Assembly (NCBI RefSeq): GCF_036013935.1 | Contig: NZ_CP107902.1 | Location: 1,645,001-1,709,000, forward strand | DNA: 64,000 nt | Direction of reading: 5' to 3' | Source of the DNA: Streptomyces sp. NBC_00461 | Lineage (GTDB): Bacteria > Actinomycetota > Actinomycetes > Streptomycetales > Streptomycetaceae | Part shown: in pieces, positions 16,793 to 28,200 of the stretch | How the letters are laid out: every line of letters starts with the position of its first letter | How positions within the stretch are numbered: position 1 is the stretch's first letter | Program-made: the position numbers and the translations under genes | Notes under the pieces: model-generated | What the model was told of the DNA's origin: nothing | The model's database searches: none | What the model saw: the letters and a program-made list of their open reading frames with translations, nothing else

Positions 16793-19700
16793 CGATCTCT
16801 TCTCCTGCTTGATGGGGGTGGGACGACGGCAGACCGTAGCCTCCGCCGCCTGGGGTTTCGATGACGAGTACGTCGTCGGGTCCGACCTCGGCGGAGTCGC
16901 TGCCGCCGAGCGCGGTGACCGTGCCGTCCGCGTGCTCCACACGGTTGGCGCCGAGCGCGCCGGGTTCGCCGCCCGCCATGCCGTACGGCGGGACCCTGCG
17001 GTGCTGGGACAGCGTGGAGACCGTCATGGGCTCGTGGAAGCGGATGCGGCGCACCGCACCGTCTCCGCCGTGCCATCGTCCGGCGCCGCCGCTGCCGTAC
17101 CGGACGGCGAACTCGTCGACCCGGACGGGCAGCCGCCACTCCAGGACCTCGGGGTCGGTGAGCCGCGAATTGGTCATGTGGGTCTGCACGACGGGCGCGC
17201 CGGGGAAGCCCTCGCCCGCGCCGGACCCGGAGGCCACGGTCTCGTAGTACTGGTGGCGCTCGTTCCCGAAGGTGACGTTGTTCATGGTTCCGGAGCCCTC
17301 GGCCTGGACGCCGAGCGCGGCGTAGAGGGCGCCGGTGATGGCCTGGGAGGTCTCGACGTTGCCCGCGACGACGGCGGCCGGCGGCTCGGGCGCCAGCATG
17401 GAGCCGGGCGGCACGACGATGTCCAGGGGGCGCAGACAGCCGTCGTTGAGCGGGATGTCGTCGGCGACGAGCGTGCGGAACACGTACAGGACGGCCGCGT
17501 TGACCACGGCGAAGGGCGCGTTGAAGTTGCTCGTCAGCTGCGGTGACGTACCGGTGAAGTCCACGGTCGCGGAGCGGTTTTCGCGGTCCACGCGCACGCG
17601 TACCCGGATGACTGCGCCCGAGTCGGTCTCGTAGGCGTACTCGCCGTCGTCGAGGGTGTCGACGACCCGGCGTACGGCCTCCTCGGCGTTGTCCTGAACG
17701 TGCTTCATGTACGCCTGGACGACGTCGAGGCCGAAGTTCTCGATCATGCGGCCGACTTCGTCGACGCCCTTCCTGTTGGCGGCGATCTGGGCGCGCAGGT
17801 CGGCGAGGTTGGTCCTGGGATTGCGGGAGGGGTAGGGCGCCTCGGTGAGCAGGCGGAGAGTCTCCGCCTCGCGGAAACGGCCGTTCTCGGCGAGCAGCCA
17901 GTTGTCGAAGAGGATGCCTTCCTCCTCGATGCTGCGGCTGTTCGCGGGCATGGAGCCCGGGGCGATGCCACCGATCTCGGCGTGGTGGCCGCGGGAGGCG
18001 ACGTAGAAGAGGAGTCGGTCACTCTGCGTGTCGAAGACGGGGGTGATCACGGTGACGTCGGGCAGGTGGGTGCCGCCGTGGTACGGGTCGTTGACGGCGT
18101 ACGTGTCTCCGGGCCGCATCGAGGTGCCCCGGCGCCTGATGACCTCCTTGACGCTCGTACCCATCGAGCCCAGGTGGACGGGGATGTGTGGGGCGTTGGC
18201 CACCAGGTTTCCGTCCGGGTCGAAGAGGGCGCAGGAGAAGTCGAGCCGCTCTTTGATGTTGACGGACTGGGCGGTGGACTCCAGCCGGGCGCCCATCTGT
18301 TCGGCGATCGACATGAAGAGGTTGTTGAAGACCTCAAGGAGAACCGGATCGGCATCCGTGTCGAGATCGGAACTCTGCGTAATCGTCACGCGTTCCATGA
18401 CCAGATGCCCGTCGTCTCGTGCCACGGCCCGCCAGCCGTCGTCGACGACGGTCGTCGCGCCGGCCTCGGCGATGATCGCGGGGCCGGTGACGGTGTCGCC
18501 GGGAGGGAGGTCCTCGCGGCGGCGGAGGGGCACGTCGCGCCAGGCGCCGCCGGTGTGGAGGCGGACGGACGCGGCCGAGCCGCCCGAGCGGGCGGCTTCG
18601 TAGGGGGCGAGCACGGAGAGATCGGGGGGTTGTGTGATGCCGGTGGCTTCGACGGAGAGGGCCTCGACGACGATCGGGCGCTCCAGCGTGAAGGAGTACG
18701 TGGCGCGATGACGTTCTTCGAAGGCGTGACGCATCGTGTCGGGCTCGGTCAGCTCGACGGTGAGAGGGGTGTCGGTGCCGTCGTAGCGCACCTGCGCGCG
18801 ACGGGTGATCCGGATGCGCTCCTCGGGGATGTCCTCGGCCAGAAGTTCCGCGCGGGCGGCTCCCTCCAGGTCGTCGGCCGTCTTGAGGACGGCCGGCATG
18901 GACGCCGGCTCCAGGGGTGCCTCCACGGACTGTTCGCGCATGGCGGTCGTGTCGGCGAGACCGATGCCCAGCGCGGACAGGACGCCTGCCATGGGCGGTA
19001 CGAGGACCGTGCGGATGCCGAGCGAGTCGGCGACCATGCACGCGTGCTGGCCACCCGCACCACCGAAGGTGGTGAGGGCGTAGCGGGTGACGTCATGGCC
19101 CTTCTGGACGGAGATCCTCTTGACGGCGTTGGCGATGTTGGCGACGGCGATCTGCAGGTAGCCCTCGGCGACCTGCTCGGGCGTGCGGTCGTCTCCGGTC
19201 CTGGTGCGGATCTCGCGCGCGAGGGCGGCGAAGCGGTCGCGGACGAGCGGTGCGTCGAGAGGCTGGTCGCCGGCCGGGCCGAACACCTTGGGAAAGTGCG
19301 CGGGTTGGATCCGGCCGAGCATGACGTTGGCGTCGGTGACCGCGAGCGGGCCGCCGCCGCGGTAGCAGGCGGGCCCCGGGTCCGCGCCCGCCGAGTCCGG
19401 CCCTACGCGGTAGCGGGATCCGTCGAAATGGAGGACCGAGCCGCCGCCGGCCGCGACGGTGTGGATGTCGAGCATGGGGGCGCGGAGTCGGACACCGGCG
19501 ATCTGTGTGGTGAAGACGCGCTCGTACTCGCCGGCGAAGTGCGAGACATCGGTGGAGGTGCCTCCCATGTCGAAGCCGATGACGTGGTCGAAGCCGGCCA
19601 GCTGCGACATACGGGCCATGCCGACGATGCCTCCGGCCGGCCCGGAGAGGATGGCGTCCTTGCCACGGAACTGACCGGCTTCGGCGAGTCCTCCGTTGGA

Positions 19701-20396
19701 CTGCATGAACATCAGCCGTACGCCCCGGAGTTCGTCGGCGACTTGCTGGACGTAGCGGCGCAGCACGGGCGACAGGTAGGCGTCGACGACCGCGGTGTCC
19801 CCGCGCGGCACGAGCTTCATCAGCGGGCTGACCTCACTGGACAGCGAGATCTGCGGAAAGCCGATGCGGGCGGCCAACCTGCCGACGGCCTGCTCATGGG
19901 CGGGATGCAGGTGGCTGTGCATGCAGACGACGGCGACGGCGCGGATGCCGTCGCCGTAGGCCTCCCGAAGGGGGCCGACGAGGGCGTCCAGGTCGGGGGC
20001 GCGCAGGACGGTGCCGTCTGCGGCGATGCGCTCGTCGACCTCCACGACGCGCTCGTGGAGCAGTTCGGGGAGGTCGATGCGGCGGGCGAAGATGTGCGGG
20101 CGGTTCTGGTAGGCGATGCGCAGGGCGTCCCGGAAGCCGCGGGTGACGACCAGCAGGGTGCGTTCGCCCTTGCGTTCCAGGAGCGCGTTGGTGGCGACCG
20201 TCGTGCCCATGCGGACGGCCTCGACGGGGTCCTGGGAGCCGGCCAGCAGTTCGCGGACGCCCGCGACCGCCGCGTCGGAGTAGCGCGCCGGGTTCTCCGA
20301 CAGCAGCTTGTGCGTCACCAGGCGGCCGTCGGGGCGTCGCGCGACGATATCGGTGAACGTGCCGCCCCGATCGACCCAGAACTGCCAGCCAGCCAC
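16773..20396 (-). CDS. 5-oxoprolinase / hydantoinase A-B fusion (ATP-dependent)
   Basis: A 1207-residue enzyme of the hydantoinase/oxoprolinase superfamily. ATP-dependent 5-oxoprolinase opens pyroglutamate to glutamate. The N-terminal HyuA half (about 1-680) shows [25 protein letters not shown] and [14 protein letters not shown]; the HyuB half starts near [16 protein letters not shown] (about 700) and runs to the end. The length equals fused eukaryote-type OPLAH rather than separate bacterial subunits. GTG 20396 has GGGGTACTGAG upstream. It begins 24 bp after cvnC and overlaps cvnD by 20 bp, so it sits within the conservon transcript. A related N-methylhydantoinase substrate is possible. Confidence 0.88.
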   Translation of the reverse strand: MAGWQFWVDRGGTFTDIVARRPDGRLVTHKLLSENPARYSDAAVAGVRELLAGSQDPVEAVRMGTTVATNALLERKGERTLLVVTRGFRDALRIAYQNRPHIFARRIDLPELLHERVVEVDERIAADGTVLRAPDLDALVGPLREAYGDGIRAVAVVCMHSHLHPAHEQAVGRLAARIGFPQISLSSEVSPLMKLVPRGDTAVVDAYLSPVLRRYVQQVADELRGVRLMFMQSNGGLAEAGQFRGKDAILSGPAGGIVGMARMSQLAGFDHVIGFDMGGTSTDVSHFAGEYERVFTTQIAGVRLRAPMLDIHTVAAGGGSVLHFDGSRYRVGPDSAGADPGPACYRGGGPLAVTDANVMLGRIQPAHFPKVFGPAGDQPLDAPLVRDRFAALAREIRTRTGDDRTPEQVAEGYLQIAVANIANAVKRISVQKGHDVTRYALTTFGGAGGQHACMVADSLGIRTVLVPPMAGVLSALGIGLADTTAMREQSVEAPLEPASMPAVLKTADDLEGAARAELLAEDIPEERIRITRRAQVRYDGTDTPLTVELTEPDTMRHAFEERHRATYSFTLERPIVVEALSVEATGITQPPDLSVLAPYEAARSGGSAASVRLHTGGAWRDVPLRRREDLPPGDTVTGPAIIAEAGATTVVDDGWRAVARDDGHLVMERVTITQSSDLDTDADPVLLEVFNNLFMSIAEQMGARLESTAQSVNIKERLDFSCALFDPDGNLVANAPHIPVHLGSMGTSVKEVIRRRGTSMRPGDTYAVNDPYHGGTHLPDVTVITPVFDTQSDRLLFYVASRGHHAEIGGIAPGSMPANSRSIEEEGILFDNWLLAENGRFREAETLRLLTEAPYPSRNPRTNLADLRAQIAANRKGVDEVGRMIENFGLDVVQAYMKHVQDNAEEAVRRVVDTLDDGEYAYETDSGAVIRVRVRVDRENRSATVDFTGTSPQLTSNFNAPFAVVNAAVLYVFRTLVADDIPLNDGCLRPLDIVVPPGSMLAPEPPAAVVAGNVETSQAITGALYAALGVQAEGSGTMNNVTFGNERHQYYETVASGSGAGEGFPGAPVVQTHMTNSRLTDPEVLEWRLPVRVDEFAVRYGSGGAGRWHGGDGAVRRIRFHEPMTVSTLSQHRRVPPYGMAGGEPGALGANRVEHADGTVTALGGSDSAEVGPDDVLVIETPGGGGYGLPSSHPHQAGEEIDDLRAF

Positions 20397-20420
20397 CTCA
20401 GTACCCCGATTCCGCGCCGC

Positions 20421-20816
20421 TCACAGTGCCCGGAGGCCGTTGATCACGTCGCGCAGAATACTCTCGTCCGGCAGTTCGGCAGGGGGTACGGGCCGGGTCA
20501 CATGGACGAATTCGCCGGCCACGAGGTCGCCGATGAGGACGCGCACCACTCCGATGGGCAGATCGAGTTCGGCGGCGAGTTCGGCGACCGACTGGGGCGC
20601 GGCACGGCACAGATCGACGATGTCCACGTGTTCCGGGGACAGCATCGCGTCGGCGTCCGGGTCGTCCGCCTGCGGCTCCGTGACGACCACCGCGATCAGG
20701 TCGAGGCGATGCTGGCCCTCACTGGTGGTACGGCCGCGCGTCATGGCGTACGGACGGACGACCGGTCCGGCCTCGTCGTCGAACCAGTGGCTTCTTCCCT
20801 GACCGTCAGCGTTCAT
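20421..20816 (-). CDS. cvnC: Conservon DUF742 protein CvnC
   Basis: DUF742 family protein of 131 residues, third gene of the conservon. The fold is a winged-helix type: VDLCRAAPQSVAELAAELDLPIGVVRVLIGDL (given here only as positions about 72-103) is the helix-turn-helix core. VVRPYAMTRGRT near the N-terminus is a hallmark of the family. It starts 9 bp after cvnB. DNA binding has not been shown for the family generally; it is thought to form a membrane-associated complex with the other Cvn proteins. Confidence 0.93.
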   Translation of the reverse strand: MNADGQGRSHWFDDEAGPVVRPYAMTRGRTTSEGQHRLDLIAVVVTEPQADDPDADAMLSPEHVDIVDLCRAAPQSVAELAAELDLPIGVVRVLIGDLVAGEFVHVTRPVPPAELPDESILRDVINGLRAL

Positions 20817-20825
20817 GACATCTCA

Positions 20826-21263
20826 CTACCCGCCTGCGGACAGATCGGTGCGCGGGGCAGCGCCCAGATGCACCCCGACCCGCTTCACCAGGAGCGTCAT
20901 CTCGTAAGCGACCTGGCCGACGTCCGAGTCGGCGTCCGAGAGGACGGCCAGGCAGCTGCCGTCGCCGGCGGCCGTCACGAAGAGGAAGGCCTCGTCCAGC
21001 TCGACGACCGTCTGCCGGACGTTACCGGCCTCGAAGTGGCGGCCCACGCCCTTGGCGAGGCTGTGGAATCCGGAGGCGACGGCGGCGAGGTGCTCGCTGT
21101 CCTCCCGGGTCAGGTCCTTGGACACACCCGTCGGCAGGCCGTCGCCGGACAGGACGATGGCCTTGCGGATGCTCGCGACGCGGTCCACCAGGTCGTCCAG
21201 GAGCCAGTTGAGCTCCCCGGACTTGTTGGTCGTGGTGTGGCCGGTCGTCTTCGGTGCGGTCAT
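20826..21263 (-). CDS. cvnB: Conservon roadblock/LC7 protein CvnB
   Basis: Roadblock/LC7 domain protein of 145 residues, by homology with MglB a GTPase-activating or regulatory partner of CvnD. The domain (about 15-125) starts ELNWLLDDLVDRVASIRKAI and ends with the typical MTLLVKRVGVHLGAAPR. It overlaps the cvnA stop by ATGA, indicating translational coupling with the sensor. Confidence 0.94.
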   Translation of the reverse strand: MTAPKTTGHTTTNKSGELNWLLDDLVDRVASIRKAIVLSGDGLPTGVSKDLTREDSEHLAAVASGFHSLAKGVGRHFEAGNVRQTVVELDEAFLFVTAAGDGSCLAVLSDADSDVGQVAYEMTLLVKRVGVHLGAAPRTDLSAGG

Positions 21264-24187
21264 CGACCGTCCCCCCTTGTCGTTCGTTGTGGTGCTGTGC
21301 CGCTCTGGGCGTCGTCACCCGCGGCATTCTCGTCGCGGCCGCGCTGCCAGCCGCGCTGGAGCGAGGCCATCCGGCTGCGGACCTCGTCGGCGTCCCGCTC
21401 CACGGGCTCCGGGGCGCGCTCCGTGTCCCGCCGGTTCTGCTTCAGCTGCGGGGCCAGGTTGGCCTGGCGTACGCGCCGGGGCAGCGGGCCCGAGCCGGAG
21501 CCGGTCTCCTGCGGGGCGGTGCCGGGGCGCCCGGCCGCAGTGCCCTCGCCCATGGTGATCGCGGCGGGACGGTTGCGCATGGGGAGGGCGGGAGCCTGCG
21601 GGCTTTCACCGGGACTCGGTCGCTCGGGTGCCGGGGACACAGCGCCCTCACCGGGCCGGCCGGGTCCACCCGCACCCGGGCGCAGCGGTGAGGCTCCGCG
21701 CCGCCGTGTCGGCAGCGGTGGCGCGGCTCCCTGGTCGGGCCTGCTCGTACCGCGGCCGCCCGCGGGCTCGTCGCCCCGGCGGCGCGAGGGCGATGGTGCG
21801 GCGGCCTCCGGCTCGGGTCGGCCGCCCGGGCTGGTCGGCGGTTCCTCGGCGGCGTCCTCGCGGCGGGAGCGCTGCTCGGTGACCGGGCGTCCGTGCGAGC
21901 TGACCAGCTTGGGTGTGCGGCGGCGGGGCAGCCGGACCGGCTCGCCGATGTCGTCGGCAGCGTCGATGCGGGCCGGTTCATGGATGCCGGAGTCGTCGTG
22001 GAGGGGACCGTCGCTGCGGCCGGTCGTCTCGTCGTGCGCGAGGGCGATGGAGCGGCGAGGGCGGAAGATGCCGCCGCGCTCGCTGTCCTCGTCGTCGAGC
22101 GCACCCGGGAAGTCCTCGACGGCGTCGAGTTCGACCGGCGCCTCCAGTTCGACCGGGCCGTCCAGAAGGGCGGCGGGCCGACCGGGAAGGGGTACGGGCA
22201 TCGGGGAGAGCGCGGTGCGGCGGCTCTCCTCCAGCTCGGCCTCCTTCGTCGGGTGGGGTCGGTCGAGGCGGAAGCCGATGCCGTTGGTGTCGGGGACGTC
22301 GTCCGTCAGCAGCGCGTCGGGGACGAAGAGGACCGCGGTGGTGCCGCCGTACGGGGACGGCTGCAGCGAGACTCGGACGTTCTGCCGCTGGGCGAGCCGG
22401 CTGACCACGAACAGGCCGAGCCGGTCGGTGTCGGACAGTTCGAACTCCGGTGTCTCGGCGAGCCGGAGGTTGGCATCCAGAAGAGCGTCGGCGGCCATGC
22501 CGAGGCCGCGGTCGTGGATCTCCAGGGTGAAGCCGTTGGCGACCCGCTCGCCCAGGACCTGGACGGCCGTGTGCGGTGGGGAGAACACCGTGGCGTTCTC
22601 CAGGAGTTCGGCCACGAGGTGGGTCAGGTCGGCGACGGCTGGACCGGTGACGGCGATCCGCGGCAGGCGGCGGACCTCGATGCGTTCGTAGTCCTCGACC
22701 TCGGCGACCGCGGCCCGGACGACGTCCATGAGCTGGACGGGCTTGCGCCACTGCCGGGAAGGGGCGGCGCCGGAGAGGATCACGAGGCCCTCGGCATGCC
22801 GTCGCATACGGGTGGTCAGGTGGTCGAGGCGGAACAGGTCGGCGAGCTCGTCGGTGTCCTCGGTCCGGCGTTCCATGGTGTCGAGGAGGGTGAGCTGCTT
22901 GTGCAGGAGGACCTGGCTGCGCCGGGCGAGGTTGACGAACACCTCGGAGACCCCGGCGCGCAGTTCCGCCTGTTTGACGGCGGCCTCGACGGCGGCGCGC
23001 TGCAGGGTGTTGAGTGCCTGGCCGACCTCGCCGATCTCGTTCTTGTCGTACTCGAGGCGCGGCACTTCGGTCTCCACGTCGACCTGTTCGCCCGCGGACA
23101 GGCGCCGCATGACACTGGGCAGGCGCAGGCCGGACGCCTCGTGGGCCTCCAGTCGCAGTTGCCGCAGGTCGCGGATGAGGGCGCGGCCGACCCGCACGGA
23201 CAGGAAGAGCGAGAGCAGCAGGGCGACCAGGCCGAGTACGCCTGCGACGGCCGCCTTGGCGATGACTCCCACGGCGACCGGGCGGACGCGGTCCTGATAG
23301 CGGTCGCCCGCCTGGTCGTTGAGGGTGCCGAGTTTGTCGAGCACGTTTCCGGCGGAGGTGTCCCAGCTCTGCGCGGTGACCTCGCCGGGCTTGCCGTCGG
23401 CGGAGGAGACGGCGTCCTGCTCGGCCACGCGCAGCGGGGCGGTGGCGGCGTTCTTCCAGAACCGCTCGTAGCGTTCGCGGTCCGACGAGGGCAGCAGCGG
23501 CAGGTTGACGTCGTACATCAGGCTGCGCTGGGCGACGAGGTCGGAGATGTCGCGGCTCTCGTCGCGTGTGAGCTTGCCGACGATCAGCGAGGAGCCGAGG
23601 AGGGCGTCCTCGCGGGAGAGCAGTTCGCGGGCCCGGGCGAGGTTGACGAGTGCGCGGTACTGCTTGTCCATCTCGACGTTGTCGACGACGTGAAGATTGG
23701 CGAGCAGGACATAGCAGGGGTCGACCAGGCGGTTGTAGAGGTCGAGGGTCTGGGCGCGGTCGACGGTGCCGTCCTCGACGCTGCGGCGCAGGGCCTCGAT
23801 GCCGTCGAAGGCGTCCAGCACGGCCCCCAGACGCTCACCCGTGCCGTCGCCCATCGCGTCGCGCACGTCGGGGTTCTTGGCGTTCTTCCGGATCTCGGCG
23901 ACGGCCTTGTCCGTGGCGGTCCGGCTGCGCCTGAGATCGGCGAGGCCGTCGGCGGCCCGGGGGTCCGCCAGGTAGACGAGGGTCTGTCGGCGTTCCTGCT
24001 GCAGGACACGGACGGTGTCCTCCATCGGATACCCGATCTTCTCCACCACGTCCGACACGTTGAACAGATCTTCTGCCTCGCGTCCCGTGAGCACCGTGGC
24101 GAAGCCCCAGATCGCGGTCAGGGACACCAGCGGCACGAGAAGCAGCGCCACGATCTTCCGGCGGATCGACTTCCCGCGAAAGCGCAT
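21260..24187 (-). CDS. cvnA: Conservon sensor kinase-like protein CvnA with NIT domain
   Basis: Membrane sensor of 975 residues heading the conservon. Order: N-terminal membrane helix (about 10-30), extracytoplasmic helical domain resembling nitrate/nitrite-sensing NIT (about 45-295), second membrane helix (about 310-335), HAMP, a dimerisation helix, and a HATPase_c domain (VAELLENATVFSPPHTAV N-box, HDRGLGM G-box, about 510-650). The last 300 residues are Pro/Arg/Glu-rich and disordered. No phosphorylatable His motif is evident, as usual for CvnA. Start ATG 24187 is chosen for the GGGGGAGG upstream. No response regulator is adjacent. Confidence 0.92.
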   Translation of the reverse strand: MRFRGKSIRRKIVALLLVPLVSLTAIWGFATVLTGREAEDLFNVSDVVEKIGYPMEDTVRVLQQERRQTLVYLADPRAADGLADLRRSRTATDKAVAEIRKNAKNPDVRDAMGDGTGERLGAVLDAFDGIEALRRSVEDGTVDRAQTLDLYNRLVDPCYVLLANLHVVDNVEMDKQYRALVNLARARELLSREDALLGSSLIVGKLTRDESRDISDLVAQRSLMYDVNLPLLPSSDRERYERFWKNAATAPLRVAEQDAVSSADGKPGEVTAQSWDTSAGNVLDKLGTLNDQAGDRYQDRVRPVAVGVIAKAAVAGVLGLVALLLSLFLSVRVGRALIRDLRQLRLEAHEASGLRLPSVMRRLSAGEQVDVETEVPRLEYDKNEIGEVGQALNTLQRAAVEAAVKQAELRAGVSEVFVNLARRSQVLLHKQLTLLDTMERRTEDTDELADLFRLDHLTTRMRRHAEGLVILSGAAPSRQWRKPVQLMDVVRAAVAEVEDYERIEVRRLPRIAVTGPAVADLTHLVAELLENATVFSPPHTAVQVLGERVANGFTLEIHDRGLGMAADALLDANLRLAETPEFELSDTDRLGLFVVSRLAQRQNVRVSLQPSPYGGTTAVLFVPDALLTDDVPDTNGIGFRLDRPHPTKEAELEESRRTALSPMPVPLPGRPAALLDGPVELEAPVELDAVEDFPGALDDEDSERGGIFRPRRSIALAHDETTGRSDGPLHDDSGIHEPARIDAADDIGEPVRLPRRRTPKLVSSHGRPVTEQRSRREDAAEEPPTSPGGRPEPEAAAPSPSRRRGDEPAGGRGTSRPDQGAAPPLPTRRRGASPLRPGAGGPGRPGEGAVSPAPERPSPGESPQAPALPMRNRPAAITMGEGTAAGRPGTAPQETGSGSGPLPRRVRQANLAPQLKQNRRDTERAPEPVERDADEVRSRMASLQRGWQRGRDENAAGDDAQSGTAPQRTTRGDGR

Positions 24188-24606
24188 GGCCTCCCCCAGC
24201 TCGACCCCCATCAGTCGGGGGTACACATGTACGTCAACAAACGGCGCGAGCCTACTACCGACGCACAGGTATCTCGAAGAGCAGTCCGGAAGCTGAACTT
24301 CCGCGCGGGCGACGAGACATGGGGAGTTGTCCGCTCATTGCGGGAGATTGCCTCCCCGATTCCCTGGACGACCGCAGAAACGTATCCGGCCGACCTACCC
24401 GGCCAGTTGGCCTGAAATTTACGCTCCGTGGGAATCTTCGGGACGCCTCGTTCGTCCTTCTCCACGGGGAATGGGTGCGGAATGAGCCACAGGAGCCGTA
24501 TCCCGCACCCCGGCGGCGTAAAACAGCGCAAGCCGGGCAGCCACTGGGGAGCCGTGCCATCGGGCACGGGGCGAGCGGTCTGCTGGCGGTGGGGAGTGAC
24601 ACGTTG
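24188..24606. other. Divergent intergenic region upstream of the conservon
   Basis: These 419 bases separate cvnA from a rightward membrane-protein gene. I see no convincing gene and no clear palindrome. It must carry promoters for both directions. An upstream in-frame extension of the rightward gene to 24319 lacks a ribosome binding site and has poor codon bias. Confidence 0.5.
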
Positions 24607-25209
24607 ATGGGCACGGCGGAGCGGCGCGAGGCGCCCGGGGACGGCTTGGCGGCACAGCTGACAGGGCAGCCGGGCCAAGAGGCACGGGATCGCGACATTC
24701 CAGCAGACACGCACGGGGTGAGAGACAGCAGCGGCGTGCCGGCGGGTGCGGGTGGCGGGGCGGCAGAGTCCGCGGGCACCGCGGCTGCTGCACCGGGGAG
24801 GGACGAAGCGCGGTCGCGTTACGGGCCGTTGTGGGTCGAGGAGCCGGCGCGGCGGCGTCGGATGCCCGATCCGGTGCGTACGGCGGCGGTGCGAGCGGTG
24901 ATCATCATCGCTGTGACGCTGATACAGGCGATGGTGGCCTTCCTCTGCACCATGGCGGGATCCTGGCTCGCCTTCCCGATGGTCATCAGCAGCGTCGTCA
25001 GCACGGTGGTGGCCACCTGGGGCGCCCTCGACGTCTGGGTGACCCGTCAGGTCTGGAACCAGCGCAACGGCGTGGTATCGACACCCAGCAGCAGCGCCAG
25101 GACCCTGCGCCGCGAGCGTCGCCGGGCCCGACGGCAGCTGAAGGCCACCGAGCGGGCCCAGGAGCGGATACGTCGGCGCGGCGGGTCCGGGCAGTTGTCA
25201 CACTCCTGA
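24607..25209 (+). CDS. Small membrane protein, unknown function
   Basis: A 200-residue protein. The first 90 residues are Gly/Ala/Glu-rich and probably disordered; then two adjacent hydrophobic segments (AVIIIAVTLIQAMVAFL and LAFPMVISSVVSTVVATW) form a helical hairpin; the C-terminal 50 residues are strongly basic (RRERRRARRQLKATERAQ). The ATG at 24607 is the best guess, with GGGGAG 10 nt upstream. Convergent with the SMC-like gene and divergent from cvnA. I recognise no family and infer no function. Confidence 0.65.
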   Translation: MGTAERREAPGDGLAAQLTGQPGQEARDRDIPADTHGVRDSSGVPAGAGGGAAESAGTAAAAPGRDEARSRYGPLWVEEPARRRRMPDPVRTAAVRAVIIIAVTLIQAMVAFLCTMAGSWLAFPMVISSVVSTVVATWGALDVWVTRQVWNQRNGVVSTPSSSARTLRRERRRARRQLKATERAQERIRRRGGSGQLSHS

Positions 25210-25233
25210 CCCGCGCCGCCTGCACGGCGCCGG

Positions 25234-25268
25234 GTGGCGGATGGCGGGTGGCGGGTGGCGGGTGGCGG
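25234..25268 (+). repeat. 7-bp tandem repeat (GTGGCGG) x5
   Basis: Five units of GTGGCGG, one starting with A instead of G, lie between the convergent stops of the membrane protein and the SMC-like gene. Likely a slippage-prone microsatellite; no function inferred. Confidence 0.85.
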
Positions 25269-25270
25269 GC

Positions 25271-28200
25271 CTACGGGACGCTGGGGGCCGGGCGTTTGAA
25301 CATCCGTGTCGCCGTGATCTCACTGTGCACCGCTTCGCCCTCTCCGGCCGGGGTCTGCTGCGGCAGACCCGGACGGAGGTGTTCCTCCACGCTGATGTAC
25401 TTCAGCCCGGCCCGCAGGTCGGCGTCGTTGCGCAGCCGGATGACCAGGGGGAACTCCGCCAGCGCGGTCGTGTCGAACAGGCCGGTGGTGTACAGGAGTT
25501 GGACGCCGAGCGCGTCGGACACGGCCCGCTGGAGTTCCAGGAGGTACGTGGCGTTGGCGCGCCCGATGGGGTTGTCGAGGAACAGCGTGCCGGCGTGCCG
25601 GTGCTTGTCGCGGCCCCGGTCGTTCGACCGCAGCGCGGCCATCGTGCAGTACAGGGCGATGGCCGCGGTGAGCAGCTGGCCGCCGGAGAACACGTCGCCC
25701 ATCTGCCCGACGGGCACCCGCTCGGCGCGCAGCACGGCGTCCGGCTTGAGGATCTCCACGGCGACGCCCTTGGGCTGAAGTGCCGCGCCCACGCCCCGCA
25801 GCAGCAGGGACATCCCGTCACGGCGCAGGTCGGAGTTCTTCTTGACGGCCGCCCGGGTCGCCTCGTCGATGACCTCGCCGAGCCGTTCGGTCAGAGTGGC
25901 CTGGTCGGGCTCCTCGAAGCGGATGCGCAGGAACTCCTGCCCGGACCACTCCCCCAGCCCCTCGGGCAGCCTGGAGAGCCGCTGAGCGGACCGCAGGGTG
26001 GCCAGTGCCGACTCCACGAGCCCGCGCAGCCGGTCCACGATCGAGTCCCTGTTCCGCTCCAGCTGCACCAACTCGTCGGTGAGGACACGAAGTCGGGGCG
26101 CGAACGCGTCGGCCCACTTCTGGGCGTGCTCGGGCAGTGCGGAGGCGGGCAGCTCGCGGATCTGCTGCCGTGCCGGGGTGCGGACCTGCTCGTAGCGTGT
26201 GGAGTTGGCGTGCCGGACGAGAATGTCGCTCGCCTCGCGCACGGTTGCCTCGGCGGCCGACAGGTCGGCGGCGCAGCCGCGCAGGGAGCGACGGGCCTCG
26301 GCGGCAGCGTGCCGGGCCTCCTCCAGGCTGCCGGTGTACGGCTCCGGCTCGTCCTGCTCCTCCTCGAAGACGTGTTCGCGCAGCAGGTCGCGGAGCATCG
26401 CGGTGATCTCGTCGAAGCCGCCTGCCGCGTCCTCGGCCGCACGGTGCGCATCGAGGAGTTCGGCGTGGGCTTCCCGGGACCGGGTCAACGCATCGGTGCG
26501 GGAGGCGAGTTCGGCCATCGCCGTACGCAGCAGTGCCTGTGCGTGCTCGGCGTCGCGCGGCTGGAGCTCCTCGGGCAGCTCGGTGTGGGCCTCGCCGTCC
26601 TCGGGCGCGTGCCGCTCGGTCTCGCCACGCAGCCGTCCGAGCTGTTCGCTCGCGGTCGACATCCGGGTCTCCAGGAGCTGCACCAGCTCCTCGGCCCGCG
26701 CGGCGGCGGCCTGTCGGGAGGGTCCGTCGGAGCCGTCCGGCGACTGCAGCAACTGCTCCGCGCGCGTACGGACCTTGTTGCTGAGCCGGTCCAACTCGGT
26801 GCGGGCCGCGCTCTCGTCGCTCTCCGCGCGTGCCTGCTCGGCGCGCAGGTCGGCGCCGACGCCGACCTGCTCGTAGAGCTGGGATGCGGCGCGGTAGGCC
26901 TCACGGAGGGCGGGCAGCGACGGCTTGGCGGCTGACTCGTCGTCCTCCGGTACGCCGTCGGGGGCGCCCGCGATCTCCGCGCGCTCGGCGCGCAGTGCCC
27001 GGGCCGTGCGGCGGGCGTCGTCGGCGGCGCGCTGGGCGCCGCGGCGGTCCTCGTCGGCGGCGCGGGCACGCTCCAGACAGGCCTGGGCGCGAGCCTCCGA
27101 CTCGGCGCCCTCGTCGGCCAGTTCGCGCAGTTTGACCTGCCATCCGGCCCGCTCACGCAGTCGGAAGGCGAGCCCGGCGAGGGCGTCGGCCGCGCGCCGG
27201 GCCTTCTGCGCGGCCTCCTGCCGCTCGTCCCGCACCTGCGCTGCCTCGGCGGCGACCTCGTCGGCCTCGGCCCGCACCGTGCGCGCCTCGGCCAGCTCGG
27301 CCTCGGCCTCCTCGGCGAACGCCCCCGCGTCGTGCGCGGCCCGGGCCAGCTCGACGAGCCGCCCGGCCGGGCAGCCGGTGCGCCAGGAGGCGAGCCGCGC
27401 CGCCAGCTCCCGGTCCTTGCCGAGGCGCGCGGCCAGCGTCCTGATCTCCTCGTCCCGCTCGCCCGCCCGCGCGCGCAGCGTCTGCCTCTCCTCGTCGGCG
27501 GCGTGCTCGTCGTGCATGGCCGGGTTCGGCGGTACGAGGAAGACGCTGCTGTCGCCCGCGTCCGCGGCCGGGGTCGGTGCGAGCAGGGCTGCTGCCGTGC
27601 CGACGGCCACGGCGGAGCGCGGCAGCAGCGCGGCCTCGTTGAGGGCCTCGCGGGCCCGTGCATGCGTGTCGGGATCGGTGATGATCACGCCGTCGACCAG
27701 TTCCGGCCGCGCCGCGAGCACGCGCGCGTGGTCGGCGGGGTCCACGGCCTGGGCGAGATAGCGCCAGCCGGGCAGCGCAGGAATGCCGTGCTCACCGAGG
27801 AACTCCACGGTGGCCAGCACGTCCGGCCCGGGCGGCAGCAGTCCTCCGTCTCCGAGCGCGCCGAGGATCCGGGAGTCGTCGGCCGCAGCGGTACGCAGCT
27901 CGAAGAGCTGCCGCTCGGTGGACGAGACGGAGTCGTCGAGCAGCTCGCGCAGTTCGTCGGCGAACCGGTCGAGCTCTTCGGGGCTGAGGGCCGGCCTGCT
28001 GTCGTGCGTCTCGTGCCGGGGCTGCGGGACCAGAGGCCGTGTGTCGCTGCCGGAGACGCTCAGCAGCTCCGCCAGCCGTTCTTCCGCGGCCAGAGCCTCG
28101 GCGATGCCGCGCTCGGCCTCGTACGACCGCTGGGTCGCCGTCGCCGCGTCCGCCGCGCGTGCCGCCGTCAGCTCCGCGCGGGATTCCGCCGAGGCCGCCT

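Noticed and set aside
17700..22691. A very long open frame (over 1600 codons) on the plus strand across the oxoprolinase and conservon genes
   Set aside because: It is the antisense shadow of genuine minus-strand genes with clear domains; its product is Gly/Val/Asp-rich low-complexity sequence typical of high-GC complementary frames.
24319..24606. Longer start for the membrane protein divergent from cvnA
   Set aside because: No ribosome binding site, poor codon bias, and it would leave little room for two divergent promoters.
24607..25209. Candidate JetD-type nuclease next to the SMC-like gene
   Set aside because: The only downstream gene is on the opposite strand and encodes a 200-residue two-helix membrane protein with no Toprim or nuclease motif.
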